Assembly (NCBI GenBank): GCA_034509425.1
Contig: JAVTVJ010000076.1
Coordinates: forward strand, 744,001-808,000
Direction of reading: 5' to 3'
Length of the DNA: 64,000 nt
Source: Eopsaltria australis
Lineage: Eukaryota > Chordata > Aves > Passeriformes > Petroicidae
The position numbers and the translations under genes were made by a program. Positions 44,855 through 58,657 of the stretch are shown here, piece by piece. The first letter of the stretch is position 1. Every line of letters starts with the position of its first letter. Under the pieces are notes generated by a model that was not told the DNA's origin, did no database searches, and worked only from the letters and a program-made list of their open reading frames with translations.

Positions 44855-46388
44855 AAATAAAACATATATTTAAAAACAAATCGTCAAGAGAATCAGTGAG
44901 AGGTCTTATTTCCCTTAGGACTTGTACTCCCATTTGTTTTGTGTGTTGATGTTTTGCGTTCCATGTTGCAGCATCCTCAGAGCTGCAGTCCATTTTTGCA
45001 TTGCAGCTGTTCAGATCATACTGGGTGGTAGTGGGAGGAGGAAGAAAAGCATAAGACTCATGCAAAATTACATCTGGTGAAAAAGAAAGAGTCCAAACTC
45101 ACAACCCACAGGAATTGGCGCCTGACTTCATATTGGTGCTAACACAGCTTAGCATAATCAGATTCCTTTTCTGTCCATGTAAAAGACTTGGGAGCGTCTA
45201 ACCATGAGACCAATGCAAATGCTGGACCCTTTAGGAAAAGTGCCAGATCACACCCCTGGTGCTATATTTCATGTTCTGGCACAGTGTGTAGCACCGTAGG
45301 GTCTAAGCAGAATCAAAACTATCACAGCTTTTTGTCCACCCATGAATGATCACAATGACATCTTGCTAGCTTTGTGCAGATGTGCAATATTACAATTTAA
45401 TTATTTTTCCTTGCCACAAACAAAAAAATAAAACTTCCATGCACTGACTCATTGAGAGCTTGCTAACAGGGCTCAGTGGAATGGCACTTCTTCACTGGTC
45501 TTACAGTCTCACCATCAACCAGTGGAAGAGCCTCGTTCGTGCTTAATCCCCCTTCCTACAGAGGTACCCTGTCCATGCTAGCGCTTTGTAATTTCTTTGG
45601 TAGTAAAGGCTGTTTCTAGATCAATATTCTGTGATGTAATTGTGTTTGTAGCTAGCATGGTTTGATGCTCCGGTGTGGATAGGGTCCTAGGAACCACTCA
45701 GTGAAAGTCAAGGATAAGAAATCTCTCCGTTGCACTGAAATTACAAATCCTCATCCTGGAGAGAAGTGTGGTACCTGAGCTAATAACCACTATGAGCCAG
45801 AGACAGTGTCCTAGGGATACAACATCCACCTACCTATATACATTAGCTTTCTACAGGGAAATGGTTGGCATTACACCTTCACTGTTACTTGCTCATCAGC
45901 ACTCAGTCAGATTGTATTTTTGTTTTGGTTTTCTTATATTTTAATTTCTGTTTTTCAAACTGTATCCCTTACCAGAGGATTCAGTGAGTGAAAACACATG
46001 AGGATATTTGTAGGAAAAACCATGTTGATGAAAGAAGTATCAACCTTCTTTTTCAGATGCAGATTTAAAGCCATAATATCTGCTGTGTTCACAGAAAGTA
46101 GTCTTTTATCCTTCACAACTTTTAATCTCAGTATTTTCCCTCTTGAACATTTTGCCTGTCATGTTATGCATGTGGTTCACTGTGCAACTGCATTCAAGTG
46201 TGCAAGCCCATTCCTTGGTGGAATAAACCTTTTTTTTTTCCCATTAAAAATCAGACATTTCGTCAGTTGGTTCGGAAATAAGAATGAGGTAGTTATGCTA
46301 AAAAAAGAAAGTTTCCGTTCTAGGACACAAATCAGCATCAAAGCTAACAACAGATAACATCTAAAATCTATCCAGCATATAGCTAGCC

Positions 46389-46475
46389 TAGATCCTCAGC
46401 CAGTGGAAATCACGGTCACTCCTCTGATTTCAATGGAGTCCATCCCATTTATATCACCTGAAGTTAAACATCCAT
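46389..46475. repeat. Second old palindromic repeat in the 3' UTR
   Basis: TAGATCCTCAGCCAGTGGAA, a centre with TCTGATTTCAATGGAGTCC, and ATTTATATCACCTGAAG resemble the sauropsid element reading GATCCTCAGCTGGTGTAAAT … TTGACTTCAATGGAG … ATTTACACCAGCTGAG. Diverged; family not assigned. Confidence 0.5.
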
Positions 46476-47185
46476 CCCCCTCATCAGACAGATTTCTTTG
46501 CATCTCTGTAAAACACCAAGGCCACCTGATTAAACAGTGGCTCAGCCCTTTCCATCATTATTTATTGCTTATTTTACTGTAACACCCAGAGGGCCAAGTC
46601 ATGGACCAAGATCCTTTTGAGGCCAGTGCTGTGAAATTGCTAACAAAAAGACACCCCAAGGGCCAAATGGATTTGCAGAAGGCTTCAGCTGCAGTGACAT
46701 CTCACCAAGAGCTATAGGAACTACCACCTCATTGGCCCTTTTGAGACTCTGTATGTAAGGTGAAAAGCACGAGAGGCGATCCATCATCTCTCACACCACA
46801 TTAGCAGCTTACACCTTCTGGCCCTGCAGCACAGGCAACTTGCCCTGATGTAAAACAGCATTTCTGGGAACAGGAGCCAGCATCCTAGGCAAGATCTTTG
46901 GGGAGGGGGGAAGCATTAAAAAAAGGGAGAAAAAAAAAATGGCAACACTCTTGGCTCTTAGTGGGATAGCAACCTTTTAATTTCTGGGTTTGTGCTCCTA
47001 AATTTGAATTGGCCAGTTTGAGTTTCTGAGTGCAGCAGCCTGTATGCACCAAGCTGCTCCTTCCAGCACAATATCCGGCACGCGTCTCTTTAGCAGGATG
47101 TTTCTCAGTCCAGCTGTAGTGTGGGGTACTCAGAATCTGAACTGGAGTTTACAAAACACCCTGTCCAGCTTACACTCCTGTTATG

Positions 47186-47193
47186 TGTAAATA
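47186..47193 (+). promoter_or_regulatory. Pumilio-type motif TGTAAATA
   Basis: The eight-mer TGTAAATA fits the Pumilio consensus TGTANATA and lies 30 nt before the poly(A) signal. Pumilio proteins repress dendritic mRNAs; a role here is inferred from the motif. Confidence 0.45.
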
Positions 47194-47222
47194 CTCTGCG
47201 CATCCATTCCATTTGTGTAAAG

Positions 47223-47228
47223 AATAAA
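47223..47228 (+). terminator. DLG2: Distal poly(A) signal AATAAA
   Basis: AATAAA followed by CACACACAATTATAAAAA, then GU-rich AGCTGTGTCCTTG about 40 nt downstream. This is the best-arranged polyadenylation site in the region after the stop codon; cleavage near 47245 is inferred. Confidence 0.55.
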
Positions 47229-48729
47229 GCACACACAATTATAAAAATTAAGCTGTATATTTCATATTAGCTGTGTCCTTGCTTATTTATTCCGGTCCAA
47301 GCTCTCAGCTGTGGTTCAGTTGTAAATGCTTGATAGCGTGTTTATAAATATGTCATGAATTTTATTATAAAATATTAATATTAAAGCATTTTTACACTTT
47401 ATAGCAAATGGCTTCTTCACAAGGCATAATTTGTCTTTTTTCCTTGAAGCAGAATAGTAAAAGAGAAATATTATGCTTTTATTTTGTCTTGAGGCATTAT
47501 CACGTCTATCGTACAAGACAGACACAAGTCTGGAATTAGGAGGATGGTTTCAAAACTGACTGAGAATAAGACATGTTTTTTCTTCTTCCCCTTTTTTATT
47601 TCTCTTTGACGTCACATTGATATGGAAGTTGCCACCAAGATTCATTCTGGTGAAGTACAGCCACTTTCTCCTTACCAGAGTTCTGCTGTGAATCCAGTAT
47701 CATCAGCATCTTGAATAATTACCAGAATATTTTTTATAACTAAATAAGCATTCCATGTTTATGACATCACTGTACAGCCATGGGGAAAAGGACTGTAATA
47801 ATCACATTATAGCTGCTTGTGAGCAGCTTAGTGGGGCATAAACTCAATTGTGCTATGGGATCCCAACAGCTCAAGAACCTTGGGGTTTGGCCATTCCAGG
47901 AATATCTTTGCAGATGGTTTGTGGGCTCTAGGGAGGCCGTGTGAACATTGTCAGCCCCCAGCAGAGGCAGTAGCATGATGAAGACACTGCTTTTGACACA
48001 GACAGTGCTAAATGCAGTCTGCTGAGGACCACAGAGCCTCCATATGGCTCTGGGAGCCACAACTGAGACTAGAGGGATAAAAATTCTGTCCACAAGGTTT
48101 TACATGCATCATCACAAGGATGGTTAATCATCTAAATATTCATTGTGGATGCTTTAGATTTCTCCAATAGATTCAGAAGAGGGAGAGAATCCAAGCAATT
48201 GACATTGAGCAGGGTCTCTTATTAAAGTACTTTCTTCTTCATCCTCTACCCAGGTCAACATGAGTCAATTCCCCAGACTATATTCTGCAGGAGCAAGAGA
48301 AACTTACAAAACAATCCTTATAAAATGCATTGGAGACATAAAGTACTTAAAATTGCAGGAAGCCAGACATGCTGTGATGATCAATTCAGGCAGTGGTGGC
48401 AAACTTTGCCAGCCCTTTGCCTTGGCCAGGCACAGAGTACTGCCCCTACAATGAGCAGTACTTCTGTTGTGCAGATACCTCCAAGTGCCAAATCCATCTT
48501 AAGGAAGTCATTTTACCATGATTTTCAGAAGAATTTAGGTGTCTATCTGGCATAAGCAAGTTGTTCATTTCACTACAATCAGAGCACTTTACAGTTGGCA
48601 CAAAGCAAGGCAATGACAGCAAAAGCAGCGGTGGGAAAGCAGGAAAATGGTGATACAGTTCCTAAATATCTGGGCACAAAGCAGATCCTCTTCCCCATAA
48701 GCAATCCATACAGAAATGTTTATTATCAA

Positions 48730-48878
48730 AAATTCTATCCCTGGAAGTATTCAAGTCCAGGTTGGATGGAACTCTGAACAACCTGGTCTAGTGGAAGGAG
48801 TCCCTGCCCATGGCAGCGGGATTGGAACTAGATGGTCTTAAAGCCCCTTCCATTCCAAACCATTCAATGATTCTGTGA
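48730..48878 (+). mobile_element. CR1 LINE 3' fragment
   Basis: ATCCCTGGAAGTATTCAAG, CAGGTTGGATGGAACTCTGA, CAACCTGGTCTAGTGGAAGG, GTCCCTGCCCATGGCAGCGG, TTGGAACTAGATGGTC, CCCTTCCATTCCAAACCATTC and ATGATTCTGTG are the CR1 3' end. 5'-truncated. Confidence 0.95.
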
Positions 48879-51800
48879 TCTTGGACCACTCAGGAAGATC
48901 TACCTTAGTAGCCCTAACCAGAGCAGGACTCACCAGAGGCACTGCTACAAAGCCCATAGCTGCAGGGAAGGTGGCACCACAGCTGCAGAGCATGGATTGC
49001 TTGGGTTGGCTGGCTGGGCATGCCAACACTAAGAGAGCTGAACTGCTCTGCAGACCAGTGTGGAAAGCTGTGGACAAAAGCACAGCTCCCCTGCTTAGTG
49101 GAGGAGGGCAGTTCTGGACAGCACCCACTGCTGCTGTCTCTTACTGATGGAGATGGATCCTGCCTGACCCAATGGAGAGCTAATGGTGCCAAATATCCCA
49201 GGGAGGGGGAGCATGGTGCCCAGAAGAAATAAGTAATTTTAGTCAGTGAAAAAATGTAATTGCTTGCTGCAGAAGCTCATTAACTACTGTCAACTACTCA
49301 TTAGTGCTTGATCTAAGCAGAACCAGGTGGTGGCAACCAGGGAAAATTAATTATGTCTAACATATTATAACAGTGATAGGATAGTTACAGCATCAGTAGA
49401 AGGCCAATACACATCTGGCCCCTACACCACACCAACTGATTAACAAATGTCTCAGGGCAAGCAACTAGCCTGAGGGCTTGCTCTGGAATGTATGGACAAA
49501 GAGCTTTCACTGCAGCCTCTTCTGGCTTCCCTTCCAACAGGGACTCACTGACACAGCCAAAGACTTTGTCTTGCAGTAGAATACAGAAATGCAATAGGGC
49601 ATCATCTATTAATGGCAATTTGAAAATGTCTTTAAGCTGAAAAACTCTGGGATGGGCTTTAAATATGTAAGAAAAGTATAAAATGCTGGGAATCTGGAGT
49701 AAAATTCATCCCTAACAGCTCACATGAAGTCCCAGTCTGAAGCAGAAACCCATCAGTGACATCACCAAACCCTGTTTGACTTCTGCCTGACTTACCTGCT
49801 CCAGAAGACTGTTCTGAGCAAAACTCATGCTGGACTCCAAGGAGGTCTTCTTGCTTCTTTCTTTTTCCCAAGAAAGGGTGTTGCCACTGTGCCATCTGCA
49901 GTTAAAGCTGATCAGGGGATGTTCATTACCTTCAAATCAAAGCACGGGGCAAAATTGTCACAGTCATCACCATATTTAAGTACTGCAAGGGTCAAACCTA
50001 CATCAAACACCAGTTTCTTTATTTTTTAACAAACAGTGTTCTGAACACTGTCAGCCTGATGACTCACAGATCAAATCTGAAGGGTCTGAGGGCAAATGCT
50101 TGTCTTATACTCGTGTCATCTAAAATACAGGTTTTGGACAGGCATTGTAGGATGCAGGAGTCACCAAAGCACCATTTCTCCTCCCCTGATGGTGTATTTA
50201 TTGTCTGTACTCTGCTTGCCTGGATGTGATTTGCTGGGAGTCAGTTGCTCAATAATGGTAATACATCTCCAGTAAAATATTAGGCAAATATTTTCTAAGC
50301 TATTAACGCCTCATCTGTATATAATCCTTCTTTAATAGCACTGGCATTTGCTGTAGGTAAGTATGCTCATCAGCTTACAATGAAATCTCACAGGTAGCAT
50401 ATCCAGAGCCTCTTTTCTCAACAGGCACCACATGGTCCTATTTTTGAGACACCAAATGAGAAGGAAAACACTATTCTGAGACTGTAACTGCTAAATAGGG
50501 AAAAGCCCTGTTGATCCCCAACTCCAAGGGGAATGGCAGAAGGCCCATTCCCAACAAAATGAGATTAGATGTTTGCCTGAGCGTGGTCCATGGGGTAACT
50601 GGATTTGGGGAACAGGTACAGTCTGTGGATGTGAAGCAAGTGGATTGTGCCTTACTCAGATGTCTGGATTTGGGGTGGTCATCTTGTCAGCTATAGCAGG
50701 TATGTAAGTGAGGCCATGGGCCCGAGACAGAGCTAATGGAGAGGTGTGGGAGTGGGAAGGTCTCGCATTGTTTAGTGCCTGCTTCACTCCATTAACCAGC
50801 AGAGTTATAGATGGAGGCTAACAGGTCTCTGAGCATAAAGTTACACAGGGCAAATACCAATTTCAGTGCACTAAAGAACCTGGAGTAAAACACTAGGGAC
50901 CAGTAAAGCAGTAATTCATAGTCCTGTAGAAGAAGCTGGTTGTTAATTGAGCCTTTGCTTATGGAGACAAATCCCCAGCGACCACAAATTTGTGCCATAA
51001 ATACAGCAACTGCCTTCCTTTAAGCAAGAATTGAGGCACCACAGAACAGTGCCTGAGAGAGACCCACACAGCCAAGCCATCATCTCACTGCCCACAAATG
51101 CATTCTGAAAGGCCCCTCCACGTGCATGTCCCAGCCCATCACCTTAAGCCAGCTCCACTGACTCTGCAAAGTAGCTGCAGACTTGTTCTTCCCCACGCAC
51201 ACAGACATGTGCAGGCACAGACAGAGCATCCAGGGACAGAAGTCACTGACCTGAGCAGTCTGAGTGTCTCTGCATCAGAGGAGCTGCTGTGGCAAGCGCT
51301 GAGGCAGCAGTGCTGTATGTCTCTCCCTGGACTGCAAGCACTGCATTCCCACCTTCAAATCCCTGTGCAGAGCCCAGAAACCCTGCAATATTGGGTTAAC
51401 TCTGGTGTTATCACTTAAGATGTCAAAATTTTACAGAGCAGCCCTTCAAGGTCCCTCACATAGGTACTTGGGCAGTATGCATCCATCACAGCCCAGCCTA
51501 GGGCAAGGAATGCATACAGTGGATTTTCTGTATAGCAGTTTGAGATTCAGTGAGATGAAGCTAGAGACCCCCTGAATTACCCAGTCTGGCTGGAAGGTTT
51601 TAGAGTGGAAAGGGGAGCACACACACACACTCCATTTTGTGGAGGGTTTGCCGCCTTGACTGGAGCAGTGTCATTGAAGTGCTGGAGGTACAGGTTATTA
51701 GGAATTAATTCTCTTTAGAGGAGCTAGAGCTAAGTCTTCCCAAATTTTCTGGAGAAAAATAGCCAAAAATTTATACTGGCCTTCAGTGACACTTTCTATC

Positions 51801-52174
51801 CATTTGTTATATGACTAGGGAATTCTTCTCCATATGATGTGTGCCCACGGTGTAGGGAAGGAATGCCACCTCACACCACACACTATCTGCACAATCTCTG
51901 TTGTGCAAGGACCACGTAGACAAAAAATAACTTAAACTACAGCACCTTTATTGCTATTTTTTAGCCAATGGTGCAAGAAGTACAGGCAGGGAACAGAAGA
52001 AAAAAGATGAAAGAGTGATATTTAACTTCAAAGGCCATAAGAAATACCTTATTTTGAGGAGGGGTAGAAAAGACGTAAGAAGAGAATATGAAGAAGCAGG
52101 GGACAGGGGAAGGGCTTGGCCGTACACAAAGAGGGAGGAAGGGGGTTGTGAAGCCCACAGTCCATACTGATATC

Positions 52175-52440
52175 AAGAGGTTTTAGTGAGGTGGGGGTTG
52201 GTCTCTTCTCCCAGGTAGCAAGTAACAGGACAAGAGGAAATGGCCTCAATTTGCACCAGAGGAGGTTTAGATTAGATATTAGGAAAAATTTCTTCATTGA
52301 AAGGGTCATCACACATTGGAATAGGCCCAGGGATGTGACAGAATCATCATCCCTGGAAGTATCAAAAAAAGGAATAGATGTGGTATTCAGGGACATGGTT
52401 TAATGATGAACATGGTAGTGCTGGGTTAATGGTTGGACAG
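52175..52440 (+). mobile_element. CR1 LINE 3' fragment
   Basis: GTGAGGTGGGGGTTGGTCTC, TTCTCCCAGGTAGCAAG, CAGAGGAGGTTTAGATTAG, ATATTAGGAAAAATTTCTTC, ACACATTGGAATAGGCCC and CATCCCTGGAAGTATCAAA follow the CR1 3' consensus order. The terminal octamer repeats are missing. It overlaps in content with the copy at 27905-28500, so the two could be compared for age. Confidence 0.93.
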
Positions 52441-55400
52441 GCAGTAACACAGCCATGGTGATGGCACCATTTGCCACCAGGAAGGAATTAATCAAGTCCC
52501 TTATATATCCAAACACCAGAAAACATTATGAAAACTGGAGGAAAAAAAGAAGAGAAAAAGAGCCAACATACCTTGCCCAATTTTGGCCTATCCCAGCATT
52601 CTTGAGCTGGAAGGCTGAAAGTTCTCTGAAAATAATTCAGCCTCCATTTCACATGAGTAAAGCTTTACAGGCACTACATTAACACATTAAATTACAGTCA
52701 GGCCAGGATTTGGCTGAGACAGTGTGCTGAGCACATCTACTCTGTCAAGACACCTCCCTTCTTCACCAGCATGTACTCCTTGGCACTTCATGCTGATTCC
52801 ATAGGTTTTCAGTTACAGTGGCACAGTGGGTCTTGCTACAGTAAAGTTGTCTTGATCAGTCAGAATGAAAGCAGTAGGGAAAAATAGTACAAAAAGTTGA
52901 AAGATTGGAGGTCTATGAAAAGCTGACTTGACAACAGCATCAAGGCTGCAATGAGACTTACCCTAAATCCACACCTTTCCCCTAACTTACAGGATTGTAT
53001 CTTTACTGACTACTGATGATGCTGGTCCTGGGACATGTGTAAGAACTAAATTACACAGACAGTTAAATAGGAGGAGGATAATAACAACAGCAACAATAAC
53101 AACAAGAAAAATAAAGGTTTTCTGCTCAGTTTGAAATTTCATGGGTTTGGCTGCATGCCAAAAAGAGATGGCTAACTGAATGTACTTGAACTTTCCTTGA
53201 AGAAATAATGCCCCCAAAATGTCAGTTCAAAAAAATCATGTATTTTGACATTCAGGACTCAGAACAGATCATTTCAGACTGACAGATCACAGCAAACCCA
53301 TTCTAGCTGGTGGTTACTTTTTTTCTGTATAAAAACAGGTTTAAAAATATCTGTCTTTTGGCCCAGCTAAGATACTCTGAGATAAACCAGCCTCTAAGGA
53401 GAAGAAAAAAAGCTTATTCCAGACAGCATGACCAGCTTTTCTCAGACCCTTGAGAGGCTTCCACAGTGGAGATGAATTTTATTATGTGATATGGGCACTC
53501 ACTTGACAGAGAGAGATTTGTGAGCCATTAGTAAGAGACCATATCATACACTTAAACAGATCAATCCCCATCCAACAGTGACAGAAGGAGATAAATGAAA
53601 AATGTGTTATACAGCAGAGACTACAGACTTTGACCACTACAATCATATTGTGTTTATTAGACAAGTGATCTGAAACCAAAAGTGTATCTGAGAAATACCA
53701 AGCACCCCAAAATCAAACAGCTACTGAAGGTTTTTTCTACTAATTGTATATTTTCAAATAATATATATTTATACCAGAAAACAATAAATCCTGCAGAACT
53801 AGAAATTAAAATAGCTCAGATAAAAATGTTTGGATATGTTTCAAGCTGCAGGAAAACAGATTTAAGGTGACAAAACAGAGGGACTCATAGACACCAGCCA
53901 TTCATGGTGAGGACCCATGTGAGACATGCAGAATGAATTACGAGACAGCAAAGAGCAGTCATATTAAGGGAAGATAAACAGTAAAACAAAACCTGTGAAG
54001 TAGGACTGGAGATTAATTTGTTAGAAACCAGCATAGTCAAAAGAGGAAAGGACAGCAGTAGAGAATGGGGCTGCCTAGAAATGGGTCTGTTTGAAGAATA
54101 ATCCCTAGGCAAAGGCAACCAGAAGCCTGATGGGCTGAGAGGATTGGCACTCTTCCCCTACAATATGCTGGGAATGCAATCAGTGCCTCCGAAACCTTCA
54201 GAGCACGCCATACCTGACTGCCCTGCTGTCTAGTAAACAGCGCAAAAATTGTCTCAGAGCTACGAATTTCACTCGCCCATTTTCTTTCTGCTCAGGAACC
54301 CAAGAGACCTTCCCACAGGCCTAATTCGACAGGCAGATACCACTGTCTGACCCACTTGAAGATACTTACAGCAGCCAAATCTCATTGTTTTGCTTCTCCT
54401 CTTACTAATCCTGCTATTTAACATTCACTATTTACATATCCAGCCCAAAGCTAAAATTTCTTCCAAAATGGATAAAGGAGCCGTGCAATAGATGCCAACT
54501 TGTATTTGAAATATTCATTGCTACCACTTCAATCATCGACAATGACCACTAGCACTAAGCATTAATCACAGATAGCTAAATCAAATTATTTCTTTTTTGT
54601 CCATGGTCAAAGCAAGTGCCACAGGCGCAGTCTCTGCCCTGACCCACAGCACAACCCCAGGCAGCCACCACAGAGCATTAGTGACTCTATGAAGGACTCT
54701 GGCTCAGCAATTAATCTCAAGAGTCTTTAATACAAATGCCTTTTGTTGGGGAAAGGAACTCATCGCACACCCCCTCACCCATAATTGTCTCTGAATTTAG
54801 CAGTAAGTGTCCTTCTTACATATGAGAGATGTTTCTCCCTGTTCTGCAAAGATTACCCTTGGGATTTCCCCTCTCTGACTTAAAAACCCATAACTTAAAG
54901 ACTGCACTGCAAAATGTTTCACATTTGCATAATTTTGGCACACCAAATCCAGGCAAGTTTTCTTGTCTGCTTTTTCCTCCTCTTGTATTACAGTCATAAT
55001 GAATAAGAAAAAATAATTGAGAAGACACCCTAAAATCTTATTTCAAATTTTTCATCTGAGGTCATCAAGGGGTAAGACTATAAATTTTGACTTCATCATT
55101 TTCCAGACATAAAGACTGGTAAAAGAATGTAAAAGACAACGTTACAGTGATACTGTCAGTCATGCCCTGTAGACTATGAGAGTGTGAGAGATGCTGATGG
55201 TATTTCAGAAGCCTGAAAAAACTCCCAAAAAATGTCAGCAAGATGTTTTGAAAAAGAAGAAATTGAAGATGACAGGCATAAAAATCACAAAAATAAATAT
55301 CTGTTGAAATATAAGGTGCCATTTTTCATCAGAGATCAAGTGAAGCTTAGTCTGCATGTGTTTTTCTTACACCAGTACAATTTTACTGTTTCTCACTTGG

Positions 55401-58400
55401 TTTGCAAGTGTAATAGTAAGCTTTTGTTGTTTTCTGCCAAAATTTGCCTGGCAAGCTGCTTTTTCAGCTTGGGAATGCAGCAAAAAACTGCTATTTACCT
55501 ATCACACATTTTTAAGATGTGGGATTTTTCAACTGATAATAAAAAGTGTCAATCATATTTTTAGCTGAGAAACACTGTCCTGACTGCATTCAGGTTATGT
55601 CTTTTGTCAGTTGCTGCTCCCCATTGGTGACATATTAGTGCCAGAGCTGCGGGCACATTTCAAGTTCATTTAAGTTCACCAGTGAAACTTAAGACTAAAA
55701 ATGGTTGGAATTCTAGTTGCAGGCTAAAAACTCAGGAAATCATTTTATCCAATTAAATAACTCATTAGTTTAAAGGCAATACCACTTCAAAAAATCCAAA
55801 TGGTCCTGTTTGATATGTGATGTCTAAACTCAGTGGGCAGAAGAAAAGGACCCTTCCAGCCATTCATCATGGTCCAATCCTGCCTGGGCAATTCAAAGTG
55901 ATTCTGTTGATATTTCTCTCTTGATTGCTCTTAAAAACATCCAGTCCTAATGAAAAGTTACAAAACACTGGCCAGGTGATGCTATCAGCAGAAAACAAGA
56001 GAGGGAAGGTATGTACTGAGAAGGTAGTGCCTGAAACTCTTCCAGGGATTTATTTGCTCTAGACACTGGCAGTGCTGTGTAGTCCAGAAGAATCAATAAA
56101 CTCAGCAAACAGGAGCCTGCTGGAACCCCTGGCAGCAATGAGAGGTTGCATGGTTCAGAGTTTATCCAGAAGTGTGGCAGCTGCTGTATGCAGAAATACA
56201 CACTCCCCTGATGAACCAGAATGTACTCAGAGGGGTTTTGCAGATACCTGCCAGGCAGCCACATGAGCCAGTTTGATGCCACGGTTCTGAGCACACAGCT
56301 GGGCTTGGGACTTTGAGACTCTGCTGCAACCCCTCAGCTACGAGTGGGGGGCTAATAGCTACATGGGTAAGTACATGGGGTGAATTAACAATCTGCTATC
56401 ACTCATTGCAGTATGATTCTGTTAACAACAAAACAGGTTATTCCTAAAAAATAGCTGTGATCTGTGTCTCCTCAAAACATCAGCTCAATAGCAAAGATCA
56501 CCAAACTCCTGGGACTGTCCTTCTTTCAGCAGTCAGTTTAAGCACTTGCTTCTCTCAGCCTCTTCATTTTCTTCACGGAAAATGTCATTTTGTGTCATTT
56601 TTTACATGAAAGGACTCTCTAGAATGGTTCACATCATGCAAAGAAGCTGAGGTAGACTTTACATGGCCTTCAGACAAGTGGCAAGGAGATCCATCTCTAG
56701 ATTTAGATACTCCAGTGAATCTGAGCATCCAACACTCATAACTCATTTCCTTCCCTGAGACCCAGACACACACCCAAACCAATTTTTTTGCAGAAACAAA
56801 ACATCTGCCCAGAACTTTGTGAATCTCACCAAAAGCACTTAACCTGCTGTTGCCATCCAAAAAGTATGAAGACTTACAAACTACCCCTAGATGCCCATCT
56901 GTGCTTGAACCCCAGTAAAATCAGTTCATTGACAGATGACTAGAAAAGATCCTCTTTGGGGCTGATTTGGGAATTGAGTCCCATCTCAAGATTAGTACCT
57001 GATTTTGCATTTTGGTCAGAAAAGACATACTTCTGTTTGAGATTCAAGGATAAAGGAAGTTGACCTGACTTCTCATAAATATTCTTTTCCCTCCATTTCC
57101 TTCAGAAGATTAGAAACACCCTCTAGGCCTGTGTTTTCCTGCCTGTGCAAGATTTAAGAGAGAAGTGAAAATTCCACCATTTACAAGTTTTTAAATTTAT
57201 ATGCTGAAGGATTATGGGAGAAGAGGAAGCATCTAGTCAGAATGAGAAAAAGACATCATACCTATGTAAATCAACAGCAATCATAAAAGAGCTGATACAA
57301 AGAAACTTACTGATGTTTTTGCATGAAATTTCAATATTCCTTCTAACTTCACAAATCATATTCAATGACATTATACTTGCCAAGGCTGCCTGCTTTTAAA
57401 GTCTCTAAAAACCTAATACCTAGTACCACCACAGGGAGAAAAAATATTTAAAAATAAAGAATGGGTCACAGTATGCATCTATAACCTGGTCCTGAAAGAC
57501 ATTTTCATGCAGCTTTTACGCTGATACAAGTGCTCCTGTTACTTTAGACCCTTACATTCATGCAAGCCAACAGACATCCCTGGTCTCTTGTTTTCCTAGG
57601 ACCAGTAGGGCTCTTCAGGTGACAGGGTTTCTCTTACTGGGTGTTTTCACAAGATCAAGACCACATTCAGTAACTTCATTTCCCGGTGGCCTCAACAGCT
57701 TCTGGCATAACAAGGACTTGTTGTCGAGCTGCTGCTTCAACCCATCTTTGTAGCAAAGATGTCATTGTGTCCTGCAGGAAATGCATCAGGTATCACCTTG
57801 GTAGGGACAACTCAAAATGCAAAACATAGGCACTTAAGAAAATAAACAGGACTACAGAAGAACTTTATGGATCTTGATGAGTACCGTTGCTTCAGAATTA
57901 CTTTCACTTCATAAAGACATTCACATACAAATTTTCTCAGCCATTGCAATTGCTGTTTCTTAATTCACACATGTCCTGGCCATTGGAAATTCATAGGCAA
58001 CTTGTCATCAACGTTTCTGGACACAGACTTGATCTGCAGATAGACCATCCAGTGACCAAACCACATTTAATATTAAATCAACAGAGGTGTCTAAGGTCAA
58101 GGAGGAGGTGAGCACTGGTCTGGCCTGCCAAGCCCTGGCTGTGCAGTTATCTGTCATCACTGGTTCACCACAAAGCTTACAAGCAGCCTGAGGATGGAAA
58201 AGATTCAGTATTGGTGACCCTAACCCATGACTGTGCCCAAGAACATGTCAAGGTATGATTTTTGTAGTCTGCTGCTGAGCAGTACAGTCAGAAAGCAAGG
58301 ATAGGTTTATAGAGCTAATTTTAAAACTGATTAACACAATGCTTCCTGTATTCAGGAGAATTCAGGTCGTTGCTTTTGTTTGTTTGTTTCACCCGGAACT

Positions 58401-58586
58401 CAGAGAATGATGTATCTCTTCTTGGTGTTCTGGGAACCACCCCTTGTCTCTTGCCTCTGGACATCAAGGAACTGATGTTGTTTCCAGCATGGAGGTCTAT
58501 TGCTATTGAAAAAGCCCTCTGCCTGACCTACCTGCCTCCTCCCTGGGCTGCTGAAGGCTTAGAGGAGCTAAACCTTCAATCTCCTT

Positions 58587-58657
58587 AAATTGAAACTCAG
58601 AAAGTTTCAATTGATAATGATAAATTGAAACTCAGAAGGATAAATTGAAACTCAGAA
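58587..58657. repeat. Three copies of AAATTGAAACTCAGAA with an inverted part
   Basis: Direct copies start at 58587, 58622 and 58642. Between the first two lies TTTCAATTGATAATG, so part of the motif also occurs inverted (TTTCAATT versus AATTGAAA), allowing a small hairpin. Likely local replication slippage. Confidence 0.9.

Larger units (their letters stand above)
42184..47247 (+). other. DLG2: DLG2 3' UTR (inferred extent)
   Basis: About 5 kb from the stop to the best poly(A) signal at 47223-47228. The UTR contains palindromic old repeats (42566-42741 and about 46389-46475), a T17 run at 44838-44854, a CA-rich stretch around 43027-43075, several other AATAAA words (44415, 44856, about 45427, about 46223) that could serve as earlier poly(A) sites, and a Pumilio motif at 47186-47193. 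The end position is inferred from signal quality; shorter forms are possible. Confidence 0.6.

Noticed and set aside
49385..49618. Minus-strand open frame of 77 codons in the intergenic part
   Set aside because: Part of it looks protein-like, but I know no family that matches, there is no convincing splice context, and the length is within chance.
51098..51418. 106-codon plus-strand open frame (His/Pro/Leu-rich)
   Set aside because: Composition reflects local base content; no domain or homologue recognised.
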